DNA of 64,000 nt from Parabacteroides massiliensis (GCF_900155425.1 NZ_LT700189.1:1357787-1421786); one strand, 5' to 3'; shown: positions 17,590 through 26,787, counted from the stretch's first letter. Translations and numbers: made by a program. Notes: generated from the sequence alone by a model not told the origin.

Positions 17590-19668
17590 TTATAATACTC
17601 GATAACTATACAACACATAGCTGTTCGGTTCCGAAAGGGAAAAACGAATCCGCCCGTCCTTGTCGACCATACTGCGAAATGCTTTTCCTGCACCGAGAAC
17701 CGGAGTAAATTCGACCTGTTCGCCCGGTTCGAAGAACGTATCCATATCGAATGACTCCTCCTTGTTAAACTCCCTGAACAACAGGAAATATCCTTTCTTG
17801 TCCTTCACGGACTGGAAACCACACCATGACTTACCCGAAGGCTCATCTCCCACAGGAAAGACATATCCGGTATGGAAATCATGCTGTACCGTTTTATATT
17901 TCTTGATCACTTCGCCTGTCGAAAAAGCTTCGTCCGGCAAGTTAGCTGCTTCAAACCAGGCCAATGGCTGGGCTGCCATCGTTATTGCAAACAAATAATC
18001 GAATGAATAAGTTGACGGAGCGAATTTATCACCGGTATATTTCTCCTTGTTACGCCATTTGTTCAGGAATTCGATCTGCAACGACTGGGGAGCGACATAG
18101 CGTGACAGCATCCACAGGTTACGCAGCGACCAGTACGGATAATAGTTACCCCAATCCGTATAACGGTTTTCCAAAAAGATGTTTCCATATTCATTGAAGA
18201 AGAAATATCCTCCCCTTCGTCCGGCTGTCGCGTCCAGGTTCAAGACAGCTTTCCATCCGGTCGCTTCCATCACCCGGTTATAGAGACTGCGCAGACGGCT
18301 TTCTGCCAATTTGTTATCAAAAAAAGTCCCATCGATTTTAAAGGTACGGATACCATATTTCTCATACAAGGCGATCAGCGCATCAGCATCTTTCTGCCAA
18401 TCGGCATAATCATGTTGTATGCTGGGATTGAACCAAAGACACACTTCGATTCCTAACTCTTTACCACGTTTCACGATAGGCGCCAGGCCATTCGGAAAAC
18501 GGATCGGATCGGGTGTCCAGTAATCCGGGTTATCCCAAATATTCTTGAAACTGCCACCATAGGCAGAGTTTGCACTACGTCCGGCCTGCCATCCGTCATC
18601 GATCTGGAAATGAGTGATTCCCAACTTGGCTGCCAGTTCCAGTTCCTTCAGACAGAAAGCCTCGTTCACACGTGTGTCTTGTCCCCTGTCGCCCCAGGTA
18701 TTCAGCATCACCATCTCGTCGCGGTCTTCGAGGAACGGGCGAATGCGCATCTGGTAATTACGAAGCGCCATCCGTTTCTGTTTCTCACCTGAACGGTAGG
18801 TTCCGGTCACATAGCTATAAGCCTTTGTCCACTCATCAGTCTTTATATCCGCACTGTCGACCCCCAAACCGACCATCCGGAAAGTTCCCTCGCTCACCAG
18901 ATAATCACCACCCGGATAGTAGAGCTGCACATTTGACGTAGGCGCCTCTTTCAACATGAAAAAGCCGGCTTCTTTCTCCATATTCTCTGCAAACAGCAGA
19001 TTGCCACGATAGAGACAATCCCGATAAGAAAGTGCATGAACAGGGCGAACCAATGTATTAAAACGGTCGGTGACGTCAAAAAACTCCACTGCCTCCAACT
19101 GCCAGTGCTTTCCTTCCAGCATAAGCTGTTCCATCACCGGGACATTCCCGCCTTGCGAATTTTGCGTCAGTTTTTCTATATTCTGCAAGTCGGCAGGATT
19201 ATCCAACGCCTTTATCCATTTCTGCGAAGCCTGTCCTTTCAGATACAATTCGCAGGCGATGGCTGGACAACCAGGATATATCTTGAGAATTTTCCTCACC
19301 TGCAAATTCCCGGCTTTATACTCCACCGTTGCACGCAGATGGTTTGTATATTGCAAAGAAGCAGGTACTTCCTCTATCCGGACAGAAGCTTCGCTCCCCT
19401 CCTTTTCCTCGCCGGGGAGGGAGAGGTCTGGCTGATTGTTCCGAAGCCGCCAAACCAAGCCATTCCCTTTATCTTCCAGTTTACAAGTAATCAGATTGCC
19501 GTTATTCCAGAGCCAGCTACGCTTGATCAAACTGTTTTCGATTGTCAGCGTGTCTTGTTTCAACTCTATCTTACAATCTTCCGCCACCTTCTTATATGAT
19601 TGGACTGCAAAAGTCGGAGCGGTCAAAAATAATGAGAACAGGGTTACCCCCAACAACTGTTTTTTCAT
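17590..19668 (-). CDS. Secreted alpha-galactosidase-like protein, GH36 type
   Basis: The 692-aa protein has a signal peptide (MKKQLLGVTLFSLFLTAPTF, then AVQS) and an N-terminal beta-sandwich. A (beta/alpha)8 barrel follows, starting near NTWGDRGQDTRVNE and FQIDDGWQAG. The probable nucleophile is the Asp of RTFKIDGTFFD (the KxD motif). FLENRYTDWGNYYPYW should hold the second acidic residue, but it is not the classic RxxxD pattern of E. coli-type GH36, so the substrate may not be a plain alpha-galactoside. It sits between cutC and pspC on the minus strand. No sugar transporter is adjacent. Confidence 0.82.
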   Translation of the reverse strand: MKKQLLGVTLFSLFLTAPTFAVQSYKKVAEDCKIELKQDTLTIENSLIKRSWLWNNGNLITCKLEDKGNGLVWRLRNNQPDLSLPGEEKEGSEASVRIEEVPASLQYTNHLRATVEYKAGNLQVRKILKIYPGCPAIACELYLKGQASQKWIKALDNPADLQNIEKLTQNSQGGNVPVMEQLMLEGKHWQLEAVEFFDVTDRFNTLVRPVHALSYRDCLYRGNLLFAENMEKEAGFFMLKEAPTSNVQLYYPGGDYLVSEGTFRMVGLGVDSADIKTDEWTKAYSYVTGTYRSGEKQKRMALRNYQMRIRPFLEDRDEMVMLNTWGDRGQDTRVNEAFCLKELELAAKLGITHFQIDDGWQAGRSANSAYGGSFKNIWDNPDYWTPDPIRFPNGLAPIVKRGKELGIEVCLWFNPSIQHDYADWQKDADALIALYEKYGIRTFKIDGTFFDNKLAESRLRSLYNRVMEATGWKAVLNLDATAGRRGGYFFFNEYGNIFLENRYTDWGNYYPYWSLRNLWMLSRYVAPQSLQIEFLNKWRNKEKYTGDKFAPSTYSFDYLFAITMAAQPLAWFEAANLPDEAFSTGEVIKKYKTVQHDFHTGYVFPVGDEPSGKSWCGFQSVKDKKGYFLLFREFNKEESFDMDTFFEPGEQVEFTPVLGAGKAFRSMVDKDGRIRFSLSEPNSYVLYSYRVL

Positions 19669-19698
19669 ATTGATATTGAAATATTATAAATGGTTTCC

Positions 19699-20436
19699 TT
19701 ACAGGTAGGCAGACACCTTCTTGCGGTCCGTTTCGACCGTCTCGAACTCGGAGGATACGATACTGCTTCCCATCGGGACATTCTCGTTCCGGTATTCCAT
19801 CTTGCTGTAGACGATGCTGCGCGCGGATGTATGGAACTCCTTCGCTCCAGTTTCCGCTTCGATACGAGCGATGTTATTCTCCCGAACCCCGCATCCTGGC
19901 ATGATAATGATGCGTCCTGCCGCACGTTTCACCAGTTCGGCAATGAGGGGAATCCCTTTCACGGCATCGGACTGCTGACCGGAAGTCAGGATACGGTCGC
20001 AACCTAATCCAATCAACTGCTCCAAAGCGGCAAAGGGGTCTCGGCAAACATCAAAAGCGCGATGGCAGGTGACAGACAGCGGCTTGGCAGCCTCGATCAG
20101 CCGGCGCATCAAAGGGACATCGATATCCCCGTCTTTCGTCAGGCAACCAAAGACCACACCGTGCACCTTCAACTGTTTGCACAGTTCGATATCCAACAAC
20201 ATCGACTGAATCTCTGCCGGTGTATAGAGAAAGTCGCCTCCACGCGGACGAATAATCACATTTATATCGATAGACGAAGTGAGTACTTGTGCCGTCCGGA
20301 TCTCCCCGTAGCTGGGAGTCGTCCCCCCTTCCGGAATACCGGCACAAAGTTCCACACGCTTAGCCCCTCCGGCTTCTGCTTCCACACAGCTTTGCGCGGA
20401 GTTTGCACAAATTTCGATAACACGAGTCGGTTTCAT
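19699..20436 (-). CDS. cutC: CutC-family protein
   Basis: The 245-aa protein is a full-length CutC TIM barrel: MKPTRVIEICANSAQSCVEA, GGAKRVELCAGIPEGGTTPS, INVIIRPRGGDFLYT, SVTCHRAFDVCRDP and RILTSGQQSDAVKG. CutC was named for copper tolerance, but the molecular role is still unclear. The frame extends upstream to 20529, but a promoter box (20476-20469) lies in that extension, so the Met at 20436 is the likely start. It heads the minus-strand run cutC, GH36, pspC, propeller, uvrB, DUF1460. Confidence 0.93.
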   Translation of the reverse strand: MKPTRVIEICANSAQSCVEAEAGGAKRVELCAGIPEGGTTPSYGEIRTAQVLTSSIDINVIIRPRGGDFLYTPAEIQSMLLDIELCKQLKVHGVVFGCLTKDGDIDVPLMRRLIEAAKPLSVTCHRAFDVCRDPFAALEQLIGLGCDRILTSGQQSDAVKGIPLIAELVKRAAGRIIIMPGCGVRENNIARIEAETGAKEFHTSARSIVYSKMEYRNENVPMGSSIVSSEFETVETDRKKVSAYL

Positions 20437-20468
20437 AAGAATCTTACCTTTATTGTTTCTATTAGTCA

Positions 20469-20476
20469 CAAAGATA
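20469..20476 (-). promoter_or_regulatory. -7 box for cutC
   Basis: On the minus strand TATCTTTG, exact consensus, 32 bp ahead of the ATG at 20436. It rules out the longer frame opening at 20529. Confidence 0.5.
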
Positions 20477-20571
20477 AAACTATTATGCGAAACTTTTCTA
20501 TACTCCCAATCTATACGTAAGGACATCACCCTAAATAGTTTCCCAATACACCAAAAAAATCAGAAGGTCGC

Positions 20572-20602
20572 TTTGGCTAATTTGACGGATTTTCTACTTT
20601 TG
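20572..20602 (+). promoter_or_regulatory. Promoter of the EamA transporter gene
   Basis: TTTG (20572-20575), 19 bp, TACTTTTG (20595-20602): a complete match to the Bacteroidetes promoter pattern, 25 bp ahead of the ATG at 20628. Confidence 0.75.
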
Positions 20603-20627
20603 TACCCCCAAAGATAAACAGGTTATC

Positions 20628-21557
20628 ATGAAATCAGAAGCTTACAAAGGGCATTTGGCCATGCTGATGGCAAACGTATTGTGGGGATGTATGTCGCCCT
20701 CTTCCAAAATTGTCTTATCCAGTGGATTAGTAAATGCAGTCTCTCTAACGACCTTCCGAATGTTGGGCGCAGCAATCGTATTTTGGATCGCATCGATCTT
20801 CACCCGTAAGGAACATGTTCCTCATGAAGACTTGAAACATCTGTTCTTCGCCGCCCTCTTCGGAATCGTATTCAACCAGGGAACCTATATATTCGGCGTG
20901 TCGTTGACTTCACCTATAGACGCAACGATCGTTGCCACTTCCACGCCCATCATCACCATGGTCATCGCCGCTTTCTATTTGAAAGAGCCGATTACGGGAA
21001 CAAAGATACTCGGTATCTTTGTCGGAGCGGCAGGTGCCCTGACACTTATATTGAGCGGACAGCAGGCGGCTACAACCGGGAATGGCAGCAGTAACGTGTG
21101 GGGGGATATCCTTTGTCTGATCGCACAATGCAGTTTTTCAATTTATGTAGTTGTCTACAAAGGACTGATCGGACGGTACTCACCGGTGACGCTGATGAAA
21201 TGGATGTTCACCTATTCGGCAATCTGCACGATTCCCTTCTCCTACAACAGTGTCGCAAGCATCGACTTCGCCACTCTGCCCCTGAATATCTACCTGAACA
21301 TTGCGATTGTCGTATTGGGAGGAACATTCTTCGCTTACCTTCTCGTCCCGATCGGCCAACGGATTTTACGCCCGACAGTTGCGACCATGTACAATTATGT
21401 CCAGCCGATCATCGCATCCATCATTACGGTTATAGTCGGCCTGGATACGTTCGGATTGATGAAAAGCATTGCAATCGCGTTAGTATTCCTTGGAGTTTAT
21501 ATCGTTACACGAAGTAAATCAAGGGAACAGCTAAAACAGCTAAAAGGAGAAAAATAA
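20628..21557 (+). CDS. EamA-family (DMT) transporter
   Basis: The 309-aa inner-membrane protein has about ten hydrophobic segments and two EamA repeats: one from MLMANVLWGCMSPSSKIVLS to LTLILSGQQA, the second from IYVVVYKGLIGRYSPVTLMK to the end, with the typical VPIGQRILRPTVATMYNYVQ motif and a basic tail (RSKSREQLKQLKGEK). These carriers export metabolites such as amino acids or nucleosides; the substrate is not readable. It has its own consensus promoter and is convergent with the pseudouridine synthase gene, so it is probably a single-gene unit. Confidence 0.9.
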   Translation: MKSEAYKGHLAMLMANVLWGCMSPSSKIVLSSGLVNAVSLTTFRMLGAAIVFWIASIFTRKEHVPHEDLKHLFFAALFGIVFNQGTYIFGVSLTSPIDATIVATSTPIITMVIAAFYLKEPITGTKILGIFVGAAGALTLILSGQQAATTGNGSSNVWGDILCLIAQCSFSIYVVVYKGLIGRYSPVTLMKWMFTYSAICTIPFSYNSVASIDFATLPLNIYLNIAIVVLGGTFFAYLLVPIGQRILRPTVATMYNYVQPIIASIITVIVGLDTFGLMKSIAIALVFLGVYIVTRSKSREQLKQLKGEK

Positions 21558-21606
21558 AAGCGACTTCGCATCCTGTTTATAAATCGGCAGAAAGTCGAAA
21601 CTACTT

Positions 21607-22290
21607 TCAACATTCTACACTCAACTGCTCCATCGCTTTCCAAAGGGGATCTGCAGGCACAGGAGCAACAATACTGACCGGTTGTTTCGATACAGGATGG
21701 ATGAATTCGGCACTGCGGGAATGCAGGCTGATGCCGCCGTCCGGATTGGAACGGGGAAAACCGTATTTCAAATCGCCTTTGATAGGGCACCCCATCTTGG
21801 CAAGTTGGCAACGAATTTGATGATGACGGCCTGTCTTCAGGTCTATAGCCAACAAATAATAGTTGTCTGAGCGGGCAATCAGCTTATAATGCAAGATTGC
21901 TTTCTTGGCATTCGGGCGTTCCGTGTCGTAAGCATAGCTTTTGTTTTGCTTCTCGTTGCGGACCAACCAATTTACCAACTCGCCCTCTTCTGCCGGCGGG
22001 CAGTTCTTCACGATAGCCCAATAAGTCTTCTTCACCTCGCCAACCCGGAACATCTCGTTCAGACGGGCGAGCGCCTTGCTCGTTTTGGCAAATAACACGA
22101 CACCGCTGACCGGGCGGTCCAAACGATGCGTAACACCGACAAAAACATTTCCAGGCTTACAATATTTTTCTTTCAGCCATACCTTCAGCATGTCCGAAAG
22201 AGGAGTATCACCGGTTTTATCTCCTTGTACAATCTCACGGCAAGTCTTGTTCACCGCTATGATATGATTATCTTCGTAAATAACCTCCAT
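21607..22290 (-). CDS. RluA-family pseudouridine synthase
   Basis: The 227-aa enzyme converts uridine to pseudouridine in rRNA or tRNA. The catalytic Asp is in THRLDRPVSGVVLFAKTSKA, and LLAIDLKTGRHHQIRCQLA and LHSRSAEFIHPVSKQ are the other family motifs. There is no N-terminal S4 domain: the chain begins at once with MEVIYEDNHIIAVNK, like TruC/RluA-type single-domain enzymes. The target base cannot be told. It is the last gene of a minus-strand group, separated from fabG by a long palindrome. Confidence 0.9.
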   Translation of the reverse strand: MEVIYEDNHIIAVNKTCREIVQGDKTGDTPLSDMLKVWLKEKYCKPGNVFVGVTHRLDRPVSGVVLFAKTSKALARLNEMFRVGEVKKTYWAIVKNCPPAEEGELVNWLVRNEKQNKSYAYDTERPNAKKAILHYKLIARSDNYYLLAIDLKTGRHHQIRCQLAKMGCPIKGDLKYGFPRSNPDGGISLHSRSAEFIHPVSKQPVSIVAPVPADPLWKAMEQLSVEC

Positions 22291-22306
22291 GAGTTCAGAT
22301 TTATGA

Positions 22307-22370
22307 TTTATGATTTATAATTTATGATTTATATTGGTGATGTTTGAAATCATAAATTATAAATCATAAA
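22307..22370. repeat. Perfect 24-bp AT-only-type inverted repeat
   Basis: The arm 22307-22330 (starting TTTATGATTTATAATTTATG) is the exact reverse complement of 22347-22370, with a 16-nt spacer. It begins 6 bp from the fabG stop codon and could be a fabG terminator. The same type of sequence (CATAAATCATAAATCATGA) occurs as a single arm just ahead of kdsB at 42739-42758. Confidence 0.8.
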
Positions 22371-22375
22371 TTTAT

Positions 22376-23122
22376 TTACATATTCATGCCGCCATCAACT
22401 TGGATCACCTGGCCTGATACATAAGAAGACATATCGGAAGCCAGGAATGTAGCGATGTTTGCCACATCTTCAGGCGTACCGCCACGACGCAGAGGAATCT
22501 TCTTTGCCCATTCGGCCTTTACTTCTTCCGGCAGACCGGCTGTCATATCGGTAATAATGAAGCCCGGAGCGATTGCATTGGCACGGATACCGCGTGAACC
22601 CAGTTCCTGTGCGATAGACTTAGCCAAACCAATCATACCGGCCTTGGATGCCGAATAGTTACTCTGGCCGGCATTGCCGTGTACACCTACGACGGAAGCC
22701 ATATTTATAATGCTGCCCGAACGCTGTTTCATCATCACCGGAGTACAAGCGTGGATAAAGTTGAAAGCCGATTTCAGGTTGACACCGATAACAGCATCCC
22801 ATTGGCCTTCGCTCATACGCATCATCAGACCGTCTTTCGTGATACCCGCATTGTTCACAAGGATATCCACACGGCCGAAATCCTTTACGATTTCAGCTAC
22901 GACATTGTGTGTTTCTTCGAAATTGGCAGCGTTGGAAGCATAGCCTTTTGCTTTAACACCCAATGCTTCGATTTCTTTCTGGGTAGCCAGACCATTTTCA
23001 TCAATCACCAAATCTGTGAATGCGATGTTTGCTCCTTCAGAAGCGAACTTCAATGCAATCGCCTTGCCAATACCACGTGCGGCACCGGTAACAATTGCCA
23101 CTTTACCTTCTAATAATTTCAT
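22376..23122 (-). CDS. fabG: 3-oxoacyl-[acyl-carrier-protein] reductase
   Basis: The 248-aa short-chain dehydrogenase reduces 3-oxoacyl-ACP with NADPH in fatty-acid elongation. It has the TGAARGIG cofactor motif (residues 12-19), NNAG at 90-93, and the catalytic set Ser143, Tyr156 and Lys160 (in NYSASKAGM). The C-terminal YVSGQVIQVDGGMNM is the FabG signature. It starts 18 bp after the KASIII gene and shares a transcript with it and the TetR gene. The presence of a KASIII partner supports a true fatty-acid role rather than a generic SDR. Confidence 0.93.
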   Translation of the reverse strand: MKLLEGKVAIVTGAARGIGKAIALKFASEGANIAFTDLVIDENGLATQKEIEALGVKAKGYASNAANFEETHNVVAEIVKDFGRVDILVNNAGITKDGLMMRMSEGQWDAVIGVNLKSAFNFIHACTPVMMKQRSGSIINMASVVGVHGNAGQSNYSASKAGMIGLAKSIAQELGSRGIRANAIAPGFIITDMTAGLPEEVKAEWAKKIPLRRGGTPEDVANIATFLASDMSSYVSGQVIQVDGGMNM

Positions 23123-23140
23123 ATTAATTCCAATTTAAAT

Positions 23141-24085
23141 TCAACACTTGATCAAGCATGCACCCGTAGAATAGCCACCGCCGAACACGGTAATGGCCAC
23201 CAGGTCACCATTCTTGAAACTATGATCATTTTGGGCGTATACCAGTGCAGAGCTTACCGAACCGGTATTTCCCAATTCTTCAATATTATGCAGAAATTTC
23301 TCTTCCGCCAAATTGAGCTGTTTAGCTATATTGGACATGATACGCATATTGGCCTGATGACCGATGAAATATGTCAGGTTGTCCAACGTATAGCCATTCT
23401 TTTCCAACAGATAGAGCACGTTCTTCGGCATATAGGTGCAAGCCTGGATAAACACATCGCGTCCTTCCGGCATCATGATGCCGCCGTCTCGCGGACGAAG
23501 ATGAACCGCATCCGGTGCCTTGCCCAGGTAACCGAGTCCTTGTGTATATACTTCTACAATTTCGGAATCCTTTTCCGAAATGCGCTCTTTCGAAATGAAG
23601 AAAGCCGCTGCCGCATCGCCCCAAAGATGGCCTGCTTTCGGATCTGTTTCGTTATAGTAGGCAGAGTTCTTGTCGGCAGAAAGGACCAATGCTTTTGTCG
23701 CTTTTCCCATGGCAAAATATCCTTCCACAACTTCCAGTGCATTCAAAAATGAAGAACAGGCGGAAGAAAGATAGAGCGCTTTTGCATTTTCAATATTGAA
23801 TTCATGCTGAGCAAGATGAGCCGCAGTCGCTACCGTATCGTACGGAGAATAAGAGGCTGAAATAATCAAATCCACATCCGTAATATCATACGGTAATTTA
23901 GGTAGAGCGTTACGAACAGCTTCCATACTCATAGTATTGATATTTTCCTCCGCTTTCGCCTTAGACCGGGAACGAATCCCTGTACGCTGTTCAATCCATT
24001 CACTGGTTAGCCCGTTTAACTCTAAAAAATGTTGGTTATCGACCCGTTCTTCAGGTACATAAAACCCTGTTGCATTAATAAACAT
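23141..24085 (-). CDS. 3-oxoacyl-ACP synthase III (FabH-like)
   Basis: The 314-aa condensing enzyme starts chains by joining an acyl-CoA with malonyl-ACP. The catalytic triad is complete: Cys110 (SSACSSFLNAL), His243 (IGHQANMRIM) and Asn273 (GNTGSVSSAL). The QRTGIRSR loop and the C-terminal VAITVFGGGYSTGACL fit the family. It is encoded 14 bp after a TetR gene and 18 bp before fabG, so this is probably a second, regulated FabH rather than the housekeeping copy, which normally sits with plsX or rpmF. Chain or starter preference is unknown. Confidence 0.92.
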   Translation of the reverse strand: MFINATGFYVPEERVDNQHFLELNGLTSEWIEQRTGIRSRSKAKAEENINTMSMEAVRNALPKLPYDITDVDLIISASYSPYDTVATAAHLAQHEFNIENAKALYLSSACSSFLNALEVVEGYFAMGKATKALVLSADKNSAYYNETDPKAGHLWGDAAAAFFISKERISEKDSEIVEVYTQGLGYLGKAPDAVHLRPRDGGIMMPEGRDVFIQACTYMPKNVLYLLEKNGYTLDNLTYFIGHQANMRIMSNIAKQLNLAEEKFLHNIEELGNTGSVSSALVYAQNDHSFKNGDLVAITVFGGGYSTGACLIKC

Positions 24086-24099
24086 TCCTCAGTTTCGTG

Positions 24100-24693
24100 T
24101 TACTTTATCTTTATACCATTGAATATCAAATTCATTACATTATCTCTCCGTTTAATCCGCTGGCTGATATTATCCCCCATGATTCCACGTATGTACGGAA
24201 CTTCCAACCCCTTCAAGGCATGGTGAAGGACGACCGCCGTAATCTCGGTATCAGGCATCGCAAAAATACCTTCCTTCACCCCGGCTTCCAAAATTCCCTG
24301 TATCAGTTCCGTCTCACGGATATCGAAATTCTTCCTGATCTTCTCCACCCGCCAAATATCACGAAAAAAATTAGCTTTCAATGTCCCGTTACGAAACACC
24401 AGCGCCTTGATAGCATCCAATCTTGCATAAAGAAACGTCATCAACTTCTCGTCTGCCGGTAAGTCTTTCGCCGCTACATCCTGCAGCATCTTGTATAGTT
24501 GGTCCAGCTCGGACTCGACTACAGCCAGATAAATTTCATTTTTACTTTTAAAATAGGTGTAAAGCGTGCGCCTTCCCTTTTTGGATGCCTGTGCAATATC
24601 GTTCATTGTCGTATTATCCACCCCCATGCGGGCAAACAATTGTCTGGCCACATCCACCAACATCTCACGTGTTTTAGAAACTGTCATCGGCAT
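24100..24693 (-). CDS. TetR/AcrR-family regulator of the KASIII-fabG unit
   Basis: The 197-aa protein has an N-terminal TetR helix-turn-helix (MTVSKTREMLVDVARQLFAR, then MGVDNTTMNDIAQASKKGRR, TLYTYFKSKNEIYLAVVESE) and a helical ligand domain. It is the first gene of a three-gene minus-strand unit with KASIII and fabG, 14 bp apart. In that position it probably controls its own operon in response to a fatty-acyl signal; this is inference from context. The promoter is complete (24756-24725). Confidence 0.9.
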   Translation of the reverse strand: MPMTVSKTREMLVDVARQLFARMGVDNTTMNDIAQASKKGRRTLYTYFKSKNEIYLAVVESELDQLYKMLQDVAAKDLPADEKLMTFLYARLDAIKALVFRNGTLKANFFRDIWRVEKIRKNFDIRETELIQGILEAGVKEGIFAMPDTEITAVVLHHALKGLEVPYIRGIMGDNISQRIKRRDNVMNLIFNGIKIK

Positions 24694-24724
24694 TCGTATT
24701 GCACATTTTGATTAAAACTGTGCG

Positions 24725-24756
24725 CAAAAGTACCGGAAAAAATAATAACTACCAAA
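24725..24756 (-). promoter_or_regulatory. Promoter of tetR-KASIII-fabG
   Basis: On the minus strand TTTG (24756-24753), 20 bp, TACTTTTG (24732-24725), 31 bp ahead of the tetR ATG at 24693. A TetR operator would be expected here, but I see no clear palindrome. Confidence 0.65.
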
Positions 24757-24907
24757 AACATACTTACATTTTATCCAAACGAACCTTTATAATAGAGATA
24801 TGGACCAATTGCTTGCTAAAAGAACGGGGTTATTCCCCTAAAATCGTTCCCGATATTTCTTCCAACTGAAAAATAAAGATGAAAAAACGAAGAAAATTGC
24901 CGAAAAA

Positions 24908-24938
24908 TTTGTTTTCTTAAAAAGAAATCGTACTTTTG
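24908..24938 (+). promoter_or_regulatory. Promoter of initiator tRNA copy 1
   Basis: TTTG (24908-24911), 19 bp, TACTTTTG (24931-24938): complete consensus, about 32 bp before the mature tRNA 5' end. Confidence 0.75.
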
Positions 24939-24970
24939 CACTCGCAATCAGGAAATGATAGCAACTATAT

Positions 24971-25042
<72 letters not shown>

Positions 25043-25048
25043 CTCATC

Positions 25049-25083
25049 AAGCCTTTGATTCTTTAGAATCGGAGGCTTTTTTA
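25049..25083 (+). terminator. Terminator after initiator tRNA copy 1
   Basis: AAGCCTTTGATTCT pairs with AGAATCGGAGGCTT (a few mismatches in the middle), followed by a T-run, starting 7 bp after the tRNA. Confidence 0.9.
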
Positions 25084-25203
25084 CTTTCCCTAAAATTTAT
25101 TAGACCTATTTAAATTTGAAATGAACTCTCCGGCACATTTGTTGTTATTCTATATATGTATTAAAAATCAAAAAAAGAAGTAGACTTAATAACATATATA
25201 AAT

Positions 25204-26109
25204 ATGGCTTATATAGATTATTACAAAATTTTGGGAGTAGACAAAAGCGCTTCGCAGGATGACGTCAAAAAGGCGTACAAAAAGCTTGCGCGGAAATACC
25301 ATCCCGATTTGAATCCGAATGACCCCGATGCTCACCGCAAGTTTCAGGAAATAAATGAAGCCAACGAGGTGCTCAGCGACCCGGAGAAACGGAAGAAATA
25401 CGACCAGTATGGAGAAAACTGGAAACACGCCGATGAATTCGAAGCCCAGCAACAGCAATATCGCCAATACCAGAACGGACAAGGCGGAGGAACCTACTGG
25501 AGCAGTTCAGGCGATGGAAGCGAATTCTCAGACTTCTTCGAACAGATGTTCGGAGGTATGGGTGGCAGAAGTGGACGCAGCAGTAGAAGCAGTTATAGTT
25601 TCCGCGGACAGGATTACACGACAGAGTTGCAGGTCTCTTTGTCAGATGCTGCCAAAACGCACAAACAGATCATCAGCGTAAACGGCAAGAACCTGCGTAT
25701 CACAATTCCGGCAGGTATTGCCGACGGACAGACCATCAAGTTGAAAGGACAGGGCGGACCGGGTGTAAACGGCGGACCGGCAGGCGATTTGTATATCACC
25801 TTCCACATTCCGGAAGACAGTCGGTTCAAACGGGTAGGCGATGACTTGTACGTTACCGCTCCTTTAAATCTGTACACGGCAATTCTCGGTGGCGAGCAGA
25901 TTGTCGAGACAATGGACAGCAAAGTCAAGCTCAAGATTAAACCGGGAACCCAAAACAACACGAAAGTGAGGTTGAAAGGAAAAGGTTTCCCTGTTTATAA
26001 GGAAGAAGGGAAGTTCGGTGACATGATAGTAACCTACTCTATCGACATCCCGACCAATCTGACGGACAAACAAAAAGATTTGTTCCGCGAAATACAAAGT
26101 CTTAATTAA
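25204..26109 (+). CDS. cbpA: CbpA-type DnaJ co-chaperone
   Basis: The 301-aa protein starts with a J domain (residues 4-70) with the HPD motif at His33-Asp35 ([10 protein letters not shown]), which triggers DnaK ATPase. A Gly/Gln/Ser-rich linker follows (about 80-130), then two DnaJ C-terminal substrate-binding domains ([60 protein letters not shown]). The zinc-finger of DnaJ is missing, so it is a class-B J protein of the curved-DNA-binding-protein type. The partner cbpM follows 14 bp downstream. The pair lies between two identical initiator tRNA genes. Confidence 0.94.
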   Translation: MAYIDYYKILGVDKSASQDDVKKAYKKLARKYHPDLNPNDPDAHRKFQEINEANEVLSDPEKRKKYDQYGENWKHADEFEAQQQQYRQYQNGQGGGTYWSSSGDGSEFSDFFEQMFGGMGGRSGRSSRSSYSFRGQDYTTELQVSLSDAAKTHKQIISVNGKNLRITIPAGIADGQTIKLKGQGGPGVNGGPAGDLYITFHIPEDSRFKRVGDDLYVTAPLNLYTAILGGEQIVETMDSKVKLKIKPGTQNNTKVRLKGKGFPVYKEEGKFGDMIVTYSIDIPTNLTDKQKDLFREIQSLN

Positions 26110-26123
26110 AAAACGAGATTGTT

Positions 26124-26441
26124 ATGCAAACAGATTTAATCATAGTCAATGAATACTGCCGGATATGCCATATCGAGCCATCGTTTCTCTACCTGCTGCA
26201 AAAAGGCGGCCTGATAGAGATCGATACTGTAGAAGGGGAAAGCTACCTGCCCGCCTCCCAATTGTATGACGTAGAACGATATACGCGTATGTATTACGAC
26301 CTGTCTATCAACATAGAGGGAATAGATGCCATTCATCATTTACTGGGCCGGGTAGAGTCCTTGCAACAGGAGGTTAATCGGTTGAAAAGTAAACTGAGGC
26401 TATACGAAACAGAAAATCATGATTCGATAGAAGATTTATAA
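26124..26441 (+). CDS. cbpM: CbpM-like chaperone modulator (MerR-type)
   Basis: The 105-aa protein has a MerR-like winged-helix segment (VNEYCRICHIEPSFLYLLQK, GGLIEIDTVEGESYLPASQL) and a C-terminal coiled coil (LGRVESLQQEVNRLKSKLRL). CbpM proteins bind the J domain of CbpA and block its action. The gene follows cbpA by 14 bp, the standard arrangement, which makes the assignment secure even though the sequence is short and diverged. Confidence 0.88.
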   Translation: MQTDLIIVNEYCRICHIEPSFLYLLQKGGLIEIDTVEGESYLPASQLYDVERYTRMYYDLSINIEGIDAIHHLLGRVESLQQEVNRLKSKLRLYETENHDSIEDL

Positions 26442-26514
26442 ACTATCAAAATGCAGTTTATAAAGGCATCAGAGTCGGGGTACAAGAATATTTTACAATC
26501 TATTTGTAAATAAA

Positions 26515-26545
26515 TTTGGATTATAAGAATATTTTTGTACCTTTG
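26515..26545 (+). promoter_or_regulatory. Promoter of initiator tRNA copy 2
   Basis: TTTG (26515-26518), 19 bp, TACCTTTG (26538-26545). The 25-30 nt between promoter and tRNA (GCAATCAGGAA, then ATGATAACAACTATAT) is nearly the same as at copy 1, so the 5' precursor was duplicated with the gene. Confidence 0.75.
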
Positions 26546-26576
26546 CACACGCAATCAGGAATGATAACAACTATAT

Positions 26577-26648
<72 letters not shown>

Positions 26649-26667
26649 CTTTTTGAGGAATAAGCAT

Positions 26668-26703
26668 AAAAGGCGACGTACAGTCAATGTATGTCGCCTT
26701 TTT
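26668..26703 (+). terminator. Terminator after initiator tRNA copy 2
   Basis: AAAAGGCGAC pairs with GTCGCCTTTT (inner GTAC/GTAT adds pairs), ending in a T-run. Unrelated in sequence to the terminator of copy 1. Confidence 0.88.
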
Positions 26704-26755
26704 GTTATTTTACGGCATATCAAATGCTTAGCTTACTCTTCTACACGCAAAAATA

Positions 26756-26787
26756 ATGTAGGGATGATACCTACATGTAGGGATGAA
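26756..26787. repeat. Short palindrome and direct repeat ahead of the 21-bp array
   Basis: ATGTAGG (26756-26762) pairs with CCTACAT (26770-26776), and TGTAGGGATGA occurs twice within 30 bp. It lies between the tRNA terminator and the phased GTTTC array. Function unknown. Confidence 0.5.
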
